A stretch of 64,000 nucleotides of DNA from RPQJ01 sp963700045 (GTDB lineage Bacteria; Pseudomonadota; Gammaproteobacteria; Steroidobacterales; Steroidobacteraceae): contig CAVOWK010000011.1 in NCBI GenBank assembly GCA_963700045.1, positions 145,846-209,845 of the forward strand, in the 5' to 3' direction. Position numbers and translations under genes: made by a program. The notes beneath the pieces were generated by a model that worked only from the letters and a program-made list of their open reading frames with translations, ran no database searches and had not been told where the DNA came from. Positions 17,484 to 25,749 of the stretch are shown one piece after another (within the stretch, counting starts at the first letter, position 1; every line of letters starts with the position of its first letter).

Positions 17484-18149
17484 ATGAATTTCGTCACTCG
17501 CTGCGCCCTGACAGTCCTGTTTGCCTTCTCGGCCGTCGTGCTCGGTGACGCCGCCCAGGCGGCCGACGACATCAGCAAGGTCAACGGCAGCGTAAAGATC
17601 GAGCCGGGCCAGCAGGTCGGTGACGTCAGTACCGTAAACGGCTCCGTGACCATTGGCGCTGGCGCTCGCGCCGGGGACGTCGAGACGGTCAATGGTTCAC
17701 TGAAGATCGAGGACAAGGCCGTGGTCGGTTCCGCCGAGACCGTCAACGGCTCGATTACGGTGGGTGCCGAGGCCGAGGTGCAAAAAGGCATCGAGGCCGT
17801 GAACGGCAGCCTGACCCTGCGCAAGGACGCCAGGGTCGCCGGTGGTCTCGAGAACGTCAACGGCTCGATGCTGGTCGAAGGCGCGCAGGTGGACGGCGGC
17901 ATCGAGACCGTCAACGGCGACATTCGACTCGCCACGGGTTCGCACCTGAGGGGCGGCATTCACGTGAACGAGCACAAGTCGTCGTGGTGGAAGGGCAAGG
18001 ATTCCCGCAATCCGCGCATCACGATCGAGCAGGGCGTGACGGTCGAGGGTCCGCTGCACTTCGAGCGCGAAGTCGATCTGTACGTTGCGCCGGGAGTGAA
18101 CCTGCCACCGGTCCAAGGCGTGCAGCCGCAGCGATTCACGCTGCAGTGA
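17484..18149 (+). CDS. Exported repeat protein with seven VNG repeats
   Basis: The protein has 221 residues. Residues 1-26 are a signal peptide ending AQA. Residues 30-150 contain seven copies of an 18-19-residue unit beginning VNGS (VNGD in the last), at positions 33, 51, 69, 87, 106, 125 and 143. Such regular short units suggest a right-handed beta-helix, like bactofilin or polymer-forming proteins, but no catalytic motif is seen. A Trp/Lys-rich loop (SSWWKGKDSRNP) and a final strand region follow. It should be periplasmic or surface-exposed. GGAGG lies seven bases ahead of the start. Function is unknown. Confidence 0.75.
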   Translation: MNFVTRCALTVLFAFSAVVLGDAAQAADDISKVNGSVKIEPGQQVGDVSTVNGSVTIGAGARAGDVETVNGSLKIEDKAVVGSAETVNGSITVGAEAEVQKGIEAVNGSLTLRKDARVAGGLENVNGSMLVEGAQVDGGIETVNGDIRLATGSHLRGGIHVNEHKSSWWKGKDSRNPRITIEQGVTVEGPLHFEREVDLYVAPGVNLPPVQGVQPQRFTLQ

Positions 18150-18190
18150 GAGGGGATAGGGGTTAGGGGATAGGGGTTAGTCGGAGCGGA
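18150..18190 (+). repeat. G-rich repeat element B
   Basis: Immediately after the stop of the VNG-repeat gene come two tandem copies of GGGGATAGGGGTTA, then GTCGGAGCGGA. The same tail occurs on the minus strand in element A at 16128-16228. Both copies begin at a stop codon. The repeat lies between convergent genes. Confidence 0.7.
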
Positions 18191-18221
18191 AGCCGCTGAT
18201 TCGCTGCCTGACTCAAGAGGG

Positions 18222-19196
18222 TCAGTCGTAGAGCTTCGCGGCAGCACGGAGTTTTTCCGCGACTGCCTTGCGCAGTGATTCCGGCGCGAGCACCTGCACG
18301 TCCGCACCGTACTTCAGGATGTCCATCACCAGTTCGGGCTCCTGCGCATACGGAAACTGCAGCAGGTACGTGCCGTCGAGCTGCGCCGTGCCGATCTGCT
18401 CCGGGTGCCAGGTCTCGCGCGACACCCAGCGCGCGCTGCTTGCGCCGAACTGCAGCACGGCGTCCTGCGTTGCCGTTCCGGCGAAGATGCCATAGCCGCT
18501 CGCGTAATGACGTTCGAGCGTGGCTTCACCGATCTCTTTCACTTCCTTGTCCGGCATCACCATCGCCGTCTCGATGGCGTCGAGACCGAACGTCCGCAAC
18601 GCCTGCCGCTTGTGGCACCACGCATCCAGGTACCAGTTGTCGCGGTAGTGCACCAGCCGCTGCGGTGACACCTCGCGGTCGATGACTGCACCGTCCTGCC
18701 GGCGCTGGTGACGCAGCTTGAGGCGCTTGCGCGTGAGCACTGCCGTGGCGATCGTCCGGAAGTGAGCGGGCGCCACGCGTCGCGATCCCATCGACAGGAT
18801 CTTGATGCGTCGCGCGATGTCATCCGCCGAATGCTCCCCCGACTCGAGCAGGCTCCGCAGCCGCTTGCGCAGCGGCGCGATCAGCTCGCTCAGCACGCCG
18901 GGCTGCAGGTCGCCCAGCAGACGGTCCATCGTCAGCAGCGCCTGCAGTTCGTCCGCCGAAAACCAGAGCCCCGGCAATTGCCAGAGCTGGCTGTCCGCTA
19001 TGGCGGGATCGAAGCCGTAGGCCTGCTGGTCGCGGTCGTACACGATCGGCGCGCGCATGCGGTCGCGCAGGTACTCGAGGTCGCGCTTGAAAGTCGCACG
19101 CGAGATGCCGAGTTCCGCAATGAAATCCTGCGTGCTGACGAAGTGGCGGCCGCGCAGCAGGTTCTGGATCTTGTAGAAGCGTTCGGTCCGTTCCAT
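18222..19196 (-). CDS. WYL-domain transcriptional regulator (YafY/PafC type)
   Basis: This 324-residue regulator has an N-terminal winged helix-turn-helix (about 5-60) with the pattern TQDFIAELGISRATFKRDLEYLRD. A central WYL domain (about 130-210) follows, with VHYRDNWYLDAWCHKRQALRTFGLDAI, and then a WCX C-terminal domain. WYL domains sense small ligands or nucleic acids and control stress, DNA-repair or defence genes. No defence gene is adjacent; the next gene in the same direction is a DUF2891 gene 23 bases upstream, so it may be co-transcribed. Its target is unknown. Confidence 0.85.
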   Translation of the reverse strand: MERTERFYKIQNLLRGRHFVSTQDFIAELGISRATFKRDLEYLRDRMRAPIVYDRDQQAYGFDPAIADSQLWQLPGLWFSADELQALLTMDRLLGDLQPGVLSELIAPLRKRLRSLLESGEHSADDIARRIKILSMGSRRVAPAHFRTIATAVLTRKRLKLRHQRRQDGAVIDREVSPQRLVHYRDNWYLDAWCHKRQALRTFGLDAIETAMVMPDKEVKEIGEATLERHYASGYGIFAGTATQDAVLQFGASSARWVSRETWHPEQIGTAQLDGTYLLQFPYAQEPELVMDILKYGADVQVLAPESLRKAVAEKLRAAAKLYD

Positions 19197-19219
19197 CAGT
19201 CACCGTCGTCGCGTGGAGT

Positions 19220-20347
19220 TCAGGGCGCGCGCATTCCGGCGCGTGTGGTCAGGTAGACGGCGAACGTACCGAGCCAGTGTCCGCCTTCGTAGTGTTCGCC
19301 GGTCACGGCGGGTAGCGCAGCCGCAGCGTGAGCCTCGGCGGCCGCGTTCAACGCGCCGATGCGTCGGTCGCCCTGCGGCAGCCCCGACGCGATCCCGAGC
19401 AGCATCCAGCTGCGACTGAGGTTGAGGCCGTCGAGGTGCGCGAGTTTTGGATCGCTGCGATCGGTCACTTCGGCCGGCGCGAGCCATGGCCTCTTCGAAT
19501 TCACCGGGATGACCGGCAGGAAATGACGCAGCCACTCGCCGTATTCGCGCGCCGGCAGGATCCGCCGCATGAGGTCGGCCTCGGCGAGGCAGGGCGACAG
19601 GAAATCCTCGCCCGAGGGCTCGTAGGCCAGCGGGCAGTTGGTGTCGCTGCCATAAAACGCGCGCGCCTTCGCTTCGATCAGCGACTGCATCGCGGCATCG
19701 TGGGTGACGCGCGCCCAGTCATGCACGAGGCCGAAGGCGAAAGCGGTCTGGCTGTGTTCGCCGACGCGGATCGGGTAGCGCAGCTTGGGCAGCCAGTTGC
19801 CCAGGCGCTGGACGACTTCCGCTTCGAGCGGCGCGAGAGTCTGCGACCACTCCTTCGCTTGCGGCTCGTCCCAGGTGCGCAATTCCGCCGCCAGCAGCAG
19901 CAGCCAGGCCAATCCGTAGGGTCGCTCGTACGACGCACGCCCTGGTGTCTGGAAGTAGGCGACCTCGCCGGCGATGTGGGCGGGGGTCAGGCTTTGCGCC
20001 AATGCCGCGCGCGCATCTGCCGCAAACGGAGCCTGCGGAAATTGCCGTGCGAGGCGCGCGAGCAGCCAGTGCCCGTGCACGGACGAGTGCCAGTCGTAGC
20101 AGCCGAAGAATGCGGGCGCCAGTTCGCGCGGCGGGCGTACGTCTGCATCGCTGCCCAGCGTGTGCGAAATCTTGTTGGGGTACTCCATGTGCGCGCAATG
20201 CAGCGCAAGGTTTGCAAACCTGCCCGCCGCGGCTTCGTCGAGCGCCGGCACGGCGATACTTGCAGCGGGCGCCGCCAGCAGGCCGATCAAACCGAGCGGC
20301 CGCAGCGCGAGCGCAAGTCGGGCCACCAGTGCACGTTGCGAAGCCAT
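19220..20347 (-). CDS. DUF2891 family exported protein
   Basis: The protein has 375 residues with an N-terminal hydrophobic segment (about 10-35) that looks like a signal peptide, followed by a DUF2891 domain. Diagnostic blocks are FFGCYDWHSSVHGHWLLARL, ERPYGLAWLLLLAAEL, SGEDFLSPCLAEADLMRR and the final GEHYEGGHWLGTFAVYLTT. The fold is expected to be an alpha/alpha barrel as in glycan-processing enzymes, but no activity is established to my knowledge. I chose the second ATG (20347) because GGAGAG precedes it at seven bases. It is upstream of the WYL regulator gene. Confidence 0.8.
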   Translation of the reverse strand: MASQRALVARLALALRPLGLIGLLAAPAASIAVPALDEAAAGRFANLALHCAHMEYPNKISHTLGSDADVRPPRELAPAFFGCYDWHSSVHGHWLLARLARQFPQAPFAADARAALAQSLTPAHIAGEVAYFQTPGRASYERPYGLAWLLLLAAELRTWDEPQAKEWSQTLAPLEAEVVQRLGNWLPKLRYPIRVGEHSQTAFAFGLVHDWARVTHDAAMQSLIEAKARAFYGSDTNCPLAYEPSGEDFLSPCLAEADLMRRILPAREYGEWLRHFLPVIPVNSKRPWLAPAEVTDRSDPKLAHLDGLNLSRSWMLLGIASGLPQGDRRIGALNAAAEAHAAAALPAVTGEHYEGGHWLGTFAVYLTTRAGMRAP

Positions 20348-20397
20348 GCTTCGACTCTCCATCGACGAACGTTCAGCGGTGGATCATAGCCCTGCCG

Positions 20398-23232
20398 TCA
20401 GCGCAGCACGTTACCGTCAGCGTCGAGCACCTGCACGCTGCCGAGCCCGAGCTCGCGAATGGGCGCCTCGATTTTCGACAGGTCGCCGACGATGATCCAG
20501 GTGAGCGAGTCGGGTCGGAACGCCTGCGCTGCCGCTTGCCGTACTCCGGCATCGGTTTGCGCCTCGAGCAGTGACTGCAACGTGCGCACGTAATCGTCAG
20601 GCCGGCCGAATCGCACGATGTCGCCGATGGCGCCGCTGACGGCCGCGTTGGTCTCGTATTGTCCAGACAGCGCGCGCACGTCACGGCTGCGGATCTTGTC
20701 GACCTCGTCCGCGGTGATGGGTTTCGCGGCGAGGAGATCGGCCAGTTCGCGCCGGATCTCCCGGATCGATTCCACGGTCTTGTCGGTCTGGACCGGTGCC
20801 GAAAGCAGCCAGGGTCGCTGGCCGCGCGTTTCCGTCAGGCTCGAACGCGCGCCATACGACCAGTGCTTGTCTTCACGGAGGTTCATGTTGATGCGCGACG
20901 TGAAAGTGCCGCCGAGCACTTCATTGGCCGTATTGAGTTCGATGCGGTCCGGCGCGAAGCTCGACGGCATCAACTGCCCGGCAAGAATCGACGTCTGCGG
21001 CGCGCCAGGCCGGTCGAGCAGGTAGACGCGCGTCCCGCTCGAACCTGTCGCGGCAGCAATGGCGGCGCGCGGGGGGCTTGCGCCCGCAGGTGGCTGCCAG
21101 TCGCCGAAGTGCCTTTCGAGCAGCGGCAGGATCGTTGCGGGAGTCACCGCTCCGGTCACGATGATCGTCGCGTTGTCGGGTCGCAGGAAATCCCGCTGGT
21201 AGGCGGCGAGATCGTCGCGGGTCAGTGCGGACACGGACGCTTCCGTGCCCGATCCCGAGAACGGGATGGCATAGGGATGGCCGGCGCCGTAAAGCAGCGG
21301 TGGCAGCACGCGCAGCGCAAGTGAATCCGGACTCATTTTTTCGCGCGCGATCCCGGCGATCCACTCCTTGCGCACGCGCTCGATCTCGTGCTCCGGAAAC
21401 CGCGGGCGTCGCACCACGTCGGCCAGCAGTGCGAGCGACGGATCCGCCTGATCAGTCAGCATCGACACGGCCGCGAATGCCGTGTCGAGGCCCGCTGCGC
21501 TGGTAATCTGCGCCCCGAGCCGTTCGGCACGGTCGGCGATCGCGAGCGAGTCGAGCTTGCCGGCTCCTTCGTCGAGCAGCGACATGGCGAAGCTCGCGGT
21601 GCCGGGCTTGCGGCCCTGGTCGCCGACGAAACCGCCATCGAACATCAGGGAGACACGGGCGACGGGCACGCCCGGTCGCGTCGCAATGATCACTGGAATG
21701 CCGTTGCTGAGCCGCGCGCGTTGCAGCTGCGGGAAGACGATGTCGGGAAACTCGGAGGTCACCGGTGGACCGGGCTTGCGGTCGACGACGTCGGTTGCCG
21801 CCGCGGTATAAGCCGGCTGGGGCAGCACTTCGAGCGTGTAGTCACCCTGCGCGAGCCACTGGCGCGCGACGCGCTGCAGGTCGGCCGGCTTCGCGGCTTC
21901 GATCCAGTCCAGCGACTGGCGGTAGCACCCGGGATCGCCTGTATACACCTCGCATGAGGCGAGCACGTCTGCCTTGCCGCCGAAGCCACCGATGCGTTCC
22001 AGGCCGCGGATGAAACCCGCGCGAATCGCGATCCTGGCCCGCTCGAGTTCGGTCTTCGTCGGCCCCTGGTCAATGAAGCGCTGCAGTTCCTCCATCATTG
22101 CTGCCTCGACACGCGCGACCGGAACGCCCTGTTTGACGTCGGCCGAGAGCGTGAAGAGCCCGGCGATTTCGAGCGGCGACTGGCCGGCGGCGACGCTGTC
22201 GGCCAACCGCTCGCGGTAGACGAGACGCTCGTAGAGACGCGACGTCTTGCCACCACCAAGGATCTCGCCGACGAGTCCCAGGTACTCGGAGTCGCGGGTG
22301 TTGTCGGGCGGCGTGTTCCAGTAGCGCTGCCAGCGCGGCTGCGCGACCTGGTCGTGCATCGTCTCGCGACGGCTGTCGGTGCGGGCTGCAATCCAGAGGC
22401 CGGGCCGGGCGATGGCAGGGCCCGGGGCGATGTGGCCGAAATACTTTTCGGCCTTGGCGCGCGCCGTGGCGACGTCGATGTCGCCGGCCAGCACCAGGAC
22501 CGCGTTGGCCGCGCCGTAATACGTGCGGAACCACTCGCGCACGTCGTCGAGCGTCGCGGCGTCGAGATCAGCCATCGAGCCGATCGGCAGCGTGCGATAC
22601 GGGTGGCCCGGCGGGAAGCTCGCGCGGAACACGGTCTCGGACACGCGGCCATAGGGACGATTCTCGCCCTGCCGCTTCTCGTTCTTGACCACGCCACGCT
22701 GCTCGTCGAGCCGCGGCTGCGTCACGACGCCGAGCAGGTGGCCCATCCGGTCCGATTCCATCCAGAGCGCCAGGTCCAGCGCCGTCGTCGGCACGTTCTG
22801 GAAATAGTTGGTGCGGTCGAAGCTGGTCGTGCCGTTCATGCTGGTCGCGCCGACCTGCTCGAACGGCTTGAAGTACTCGTCGTCGTAATGCTCGGAGCCC
22901 TGGAACATGAGGTGCTCGAACAGGTGGGCAAACCCCGTCTTGCCGGGCTGCTCGTTCTTCGAACCCACGTGATACCAGAGGTTGACCGCCACGATCGGCG
23001 CCTTGCGGTCGGTGTGCACTACGACCGTCAGGCCATTTTCCAGGGTGAATCTTTCGTACGGGATCAATTCTCCGCCGGCTGGGCGGGGGGCTGCCGTCGA
23101 GGTGGACGCGCCTTGCGCAGCCGCCGCGAGCGGGCCCAACTGAACCGCCGCAATGAGCAAAAGCGCTCCCAATGGCACTGCAACCGTCGTCCGGCGTCCA
23201 AATTGCGACTTCCTGTTGCCAAAAAACATCAT
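20398..23232 (-). CDS. Exported M16 zinc metallopeptidase (two tandem M16 units)
   Basis: This 944-residue pitrilysin-family peptidase is exported. Residues 1-40 form a signal peptide. The inverted zinc motif HLFEH (HxxEH) is at 103-107, with the third ligand Glu expected about 75 residues later near NEKRQGENRP. The second half (about 480-944) repeats the fold without HxxEH (the matching site reads TASFAMSLLDEGAG), as usual for the two-domain M16B/C arrangement that forms a clam-shell chamber for peptide degradation. It starts at one of two adjacent ATGs (23232 or 23229); GGAG at 23236-23239 is better spaced for the second. It is divergent from the OmpW-OmpA gene. Confidence 0.9.
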   Translation of the reverse strand: MMFFGNRKSQFGRRTTVAVPLGALLLIAAVQLGPLAAAAQGASTSTAAPRPAGGELIPYERFTLENGLTVVVHTDRKAPIVAVNLWYHVGSKNEQPGKTGFAHLFEHLMFQGSEHYDDEYFKPFEQVGATSMNGTTSFDRTNYFQNVPTTALDLALWMESDRMGHLLGVVTQPRLDEQRGVVKNEKRQGENRPYGRVSETVFRASFPPGHPYRTLPIGSMADLDAATLDDVREWFRTYYGAANAVLVLAGDIDVATARAKAEKYFGHIAPGPAIARPGLWIAARTDSRRETMHDQVAQPRWQRYWNTPPDNTRDSEYLGLVGEILGGGKTSRLYERLVYRERLADSVAAGQSPLEIAGLFTLSADVKQGVPVARVEAAMMEELQRFIDQGPTKTELERARIAIRAGFIRGLERIGGFGGKADVLASCEVYTGDPGCYRQSLDWIEAAKPADLQRVARQWLAQGDYTLEVLPQPAYTAAATDVVDRKPGPPVTSEFPDIVFPQLQRARLSNGIPVIIATRPGVPVARVSLMFDGGFVGDQGRKPGTASFAMSLLDEGAGKLDSLAIADRAERLGAQITSAAGLDTAFAAVSMLTDQADPSLALLADVVRRPRFPEHEIERVRKEWIAGIAREKMSPDSLALRVLPPLLYGAGHPYAIPFSGSGTEASVSALTRDDLAAYQRDFLRPDNATIIVTGAVTPATILPLLERHFGDWQPPAGASPPRAAIAAATGSSGTRVYLLDRPGAPQTSILAGQLMPSSFAPDRIELNTANEVLGGTFTSRINMNLREDKHWSYGARSSLTETRGQRPWLLSAPVQTDKTVESIREIRRELADLLAAKPITADEVDKIRSRDVRALSGQYETNAAVSGAIGDIVRFGRPDDYVRTLQSLLEAQTDAGVRQAAAQAFRPDSLTWIIVGDLSKIEAPIRELGLGSVQVLDADGNVLR

Positions 23233-23392
23233 ATACTCCGGATGAAACCACCTTACGGGCCGGGACGAACAGGGTCCGTCCCGCCCGCTGCGTTAAGACC
23301 TGATTTACCGCACTGGACTTTGGACCACGTTTACGCGGAAAATTGCGCCGTTGAGTTATGTCGCGTCCGTCCTGGGTGTGGTGACGGGCTGG

Positions 23393-23421
23393 TGGTCAGC
23401 GGCCGCCATTGAATTTATAAT
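23393..23421 (+). promoter_or_regulatory. Sigma-70-type promoter of the OmpW-OmpA gene
   Basis: A perfect -10 box TATAAT (23416-23421) is preceded, with a 17-base spacer, by TGGTCA (23393-23398), which matches four of six -35 positions. A strong AGGAGA ribosome site follows at 23441, nine bases ahead of the ATG. This AT-rich patch stands out in GC-rich sequence and fits a highly expressed porin. Confidence 0.7.
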
Positions 23422-23454
23422 GCATGGCATAAAAGCCACAAGGAGAACGCCTCA

Positions 23455-24609
23455 ATGTCATCTCGTTATCTCATCCCGTTGGCTGTTGCTGCAGCCCTCG
23501 CGGCCCCGGTCGCTGCCCACGCTCAAGAAGGCACGTACGATCCGGGCAAGTGGTTGGTGCGCGTCGGTATGTCGCAGATCAACCCGGATTCCTACAATCT
23601 CGAGCTGGACGCCAGCACTGCCGTCGTCGTTGACAGCGACTTGTCGCCGACCGCGACGGTCGAGTACATGATCACGCCGCACATCGGCACCGAACTGCTG
23701 GTGGCATGGCCATTTACGCACGGCCTCGACCTTGACACCGGCAGCCGCCCGCTCGACCGCGTCGGGCAGGTCGACGTGCTGCCGCCGACGCTGAGCCTCA
23801 ACTGGCACTTCAACCCGAACGGTCTGGTCCGCCCCTACATCGGTGCGGGCGTCAACTACACGCTGTTCTCGGGCGAAGAAACCCGCGGCGCGCTCGCCGG
23901 CAACAACCTGAAGCTCGATGACAGCATCGGCGCCGCCGGCCAGGTCGGTGTCGACATCGGCCAGCGCAACTGGTTCTTCAATGCGAACGTGCGTTACATC
24001 GACCTGTCGACCGACGTTTCGCTCAACGGCGCTGACGTTGGCACCGCCGACCTGAACCCGTGGGTGTACGGTCTGCACGTCGGCTATCGCTTCGGCCACA
24101 TGATCCCGCCGGCCCCGGTTGCCGCGCCGGTCGTTGCGCCGCCGCCGCCCCCGCCGCCGCCGCCCGCCAAGTGCGCGGACACGGATGGCGATGGCGTCTG
24201 CGACGAAGCCGACAAGTGCCCGGGCACCCCGGCCGGCACGAAGGTCGACTCGGTCGGTTGCCCGCTCGAGCAGACCCTCAAGCTCCTGTTCGACTTCGAC
24301 AGCGCCGAGCTGCGCCCCGAGTCGCTCACGGAACTCGAGCGCGTCGTGAAGTTCATGGGTGACGTGCCGTTCGCCAAGGCAATGGTCGAAGGCCACACGG
24401 ACAGCGTCGGTACTGAAGAGTACAACCAGGCCCTGTCGGACCGTCGCGCCAAGGCTGTGTTCGACTACCTGTCGTCGCGCGGTGTTGACCCGGCTCGCCT
24501 GAGCTCGATCGGTCACGGCGAACTCAAGCCGATCGCCGACAACACGACGGCCGAAGGTCGCCAGCTGAACCGTCGCGTCATGCTGATCCGCACGGATTCG
24601 GGCATGTAA
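23455..24609 (+). CDS. Outer-membrane protein: OmpW-type barrel fused to TSP3 linker and OmpA domain
   Basis: This is a 384-residue mosaic protein. Residues 1-23 are a signal peptide ending AHA. About 25-215 is an OmpW-like eight-strand barrel, with a WLVRVGMSQINPDS start and SLNWHFNPNGLVRPYIGAGVNY in the middle. Then comes a linker with a run of nine prolines (about 228-236), a thrombospondin type-3 calcium repeat DTDGDGVCDEADKCPGTP with paired cysteines, and an OmpA peptidoglycan-binding domain (271-384) with FDFDSAEL, GHTDSVG and NRRVML. The tail should anchor the barrel to the cell wall. It has its own strong promoter and a terminator, so it is a single-gene unit, probably abundant. Confidence 0.9.
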   Translation: MSSRYLIPLAVAAALAAPVAAHAQEGTYDPGKWLVRVGMSQINPDSYNLELDASTAVVVDSDLSPTATVEYMITPHIGTELLVAWPFTHGLDLDTGSRPLDRVGQVDVLPPTLSLNWHFNPNGLVRPYIGAGVNYTLFSGEETRGALAGNNLKLDDSIGAAGQVGVDIGQRNWFFNANVRYIDLSTDVSLNGADVGTADLNPWVYGLHVGYRFGHMIPPAPVAAPVVAPPPPPPPPPAKCADTDGDGVCDEADKCPGTPAGTKVDSVGCPLEQTLKLLFDFDSAELRPESLTELERVVKFMGDVPFAKAMVEGHTDSVGTEEYNQALSDRRAKAVFDYLSSRGVDPARLSSIGHGELKPIADNTTAEGRQLNRRVMLIRTDSGM

Positions 24610-24640
24610 TCGACGCTGCAACCGCCCGCGGGTTGCAAAC

Positions 24641-24678
24641 GAGGCCTCGCCGCGCAAGCGGCGGGGCCTTCGTTTTTT
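24641..24678 (+). terminator. Rho-independent terminator after the OmpW-OmpA gene
   Basis: A 12-bp stem, AGGCCTCGCCGC and GCGGCGGGGCCT with loop GCAA and one G-T pair, is followed by CG and a run of six T. It lies 32 bases after the stop codon. Confidence 0.9.
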
Positions 24679-24745
24679 CCGGCTGGTTGAATCTGCCGGC
24701 GCCGCTCCCGCCTAATTGCGGATGTTCGGACACAAAGGAACGGTC

Positions 24746-25606
24746 ATGAAACTGGCATTCACGAAGGTATTGTTGCTCGGCGTCGTAGCATTGCAGGGTG
24801 CCGTGGCATTTGCGGCGCCGGCGACAGAAGACAAGGCACTTCAGGCGGCTGCACAGGGCGACTGGCGCACGGATGAGGCCAAGGCGCGGGACAAATACCG
24901 TCACCCGGTCGAATCGCTGACCTTCTGGGGCTTGAAGCCTGGCATGAAGATTCTCGAGATCCAGCCAGGTTCGCAGTCGTGGTGGACCGACATCCTCGCG
25001 CCGTACGCGAAGATGACGGGTGGATCGTTCTATGCGACAGGCGCCGACCTGGCGAATCCCAAGCTTTCCGACGGGGCACGCAAGGCCCGCAGCAGTTTCG
25101 AGGCGCGTTACCTGACCAAGCCGGAGTTGTACGGCGACGTGCGCATCGTGAACTGGGGCGATGTGTCGAAGACGCTGCCGGCCGACACGTTCGACTTCAT
25201 CCTGACCGCGCGCTCGATCCACGGCTGGATGCAGGATGAACCGAACACCGTGCACGACACGTTCGTCGAGTTCCACAAGGCGCTGAAACAGGGTGGAATC
25301 CTGGCGGTCGAACAGCATCGCGCCAAGCCGGGCACGACGCCGGAGAAGCCGGATACCGGTTACGTCACCGAGGCGTACGTGATCGAGCAGGCGCAGAAGG
25401 CCGGCTTCACGCTGGTGGGCAAGTCCGAGATCAACGCGAACCCGAAGGACACGACGGATCACCCGTTCGGCGTGTGGACGCTGCCGCCCAACCTGCGCTC
25501 GACACCTTACAGCGCAGGCAAGGCCGAGGATCCGACCTTCGACAAGAGCAAGTACGCCGCGATCGGCGAGTCGGACCGGATGACGCTGAAGTTCGTGAAG
25601 AAGTGA
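24746..25606 (+). CDS. Exported class I methyltransferase-fold protein (second copy)
   Basis: The protein has 286 residues from the ATG at 24746, which AAGGAA precedes; an upstream in-frame ATG adds ten charged residues and would bury the signal peptide. Residues 1-23 form a signal peptide. The class I methyltransferase domain has WGLKPGMKILEIQPGSQSWW as motif I, with the typical glycines of the SAM loop largely replaced. DFILTARSIHGWMQDE and ALKQGGILAVEQHRAKPG follow. It belongs to the same broad family as the gene at 12119, though the two are divergent in sequence. Reaction and substrate are unknown. It ends just ahead of a large inverted repeat. Confidence 0.8.
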   Translation: MKLAFTKVLLLGVVALQGAVAFAAPATEDKALQAAAQGDWRTDEAKARDKYRHPVESLTFWGLKPGMKILEIQPGSQSWWTDILAPYAKMTGGSFYATGADLANPKLSDGARKARSSFEARYLTKPELYGDVRIVNWGDVSKTLPADTFDFILTARSIHGWMQDEPNTVHDTFVEFHKALKQGGILAVEQHRAKPGTTPEKPDTGYVTEAYVIEQAQKAGFTLVGKSEINANPKDTTDHPFGVWTLPPNLRSTPYSAGKAEDPTFDKSKYAAIGESDRMTLKFVKK

Positions 25607-25749
25607 GAGGAAGGGGAGGAAGGGGAGGAAGGGCAGGAAGGACAGGAAGGACAGGAAGGGGAGGAAGTGACTACTTCCCAACTTCCTTTACTTCCTGTCC
25701 TTCCCGCCTTCCCCGCCTTCCCCGCCTTCCTCCCCTTCCTCCCCTTCCT
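25607..25749. repeat. Large polypurine/polypyrimidine inverted repeat between convergent genes
   Basis: Starting at the stop of the methyltransferase gene, about 60 bases of GGAAGGGGA-type units are followed by a short centre (ACTACTTCCCAACTTCC). About 60 bases of the matching TTCCCC/TTCCTGTCC units then run up to the stop of the flavoprotein gene. The arms can pair as a long hairpin. The gap has no reading frame of its own that looks like a gene. It may act as a two-way terminator. Confidence 0.75.

Noticed and set aside
24140..24170. Microsatellite in the OmpW-OmpA gene
   Set aside because: The CCG run encodes a proline linker in frame and is a normal feature of OmpA-type fusions.
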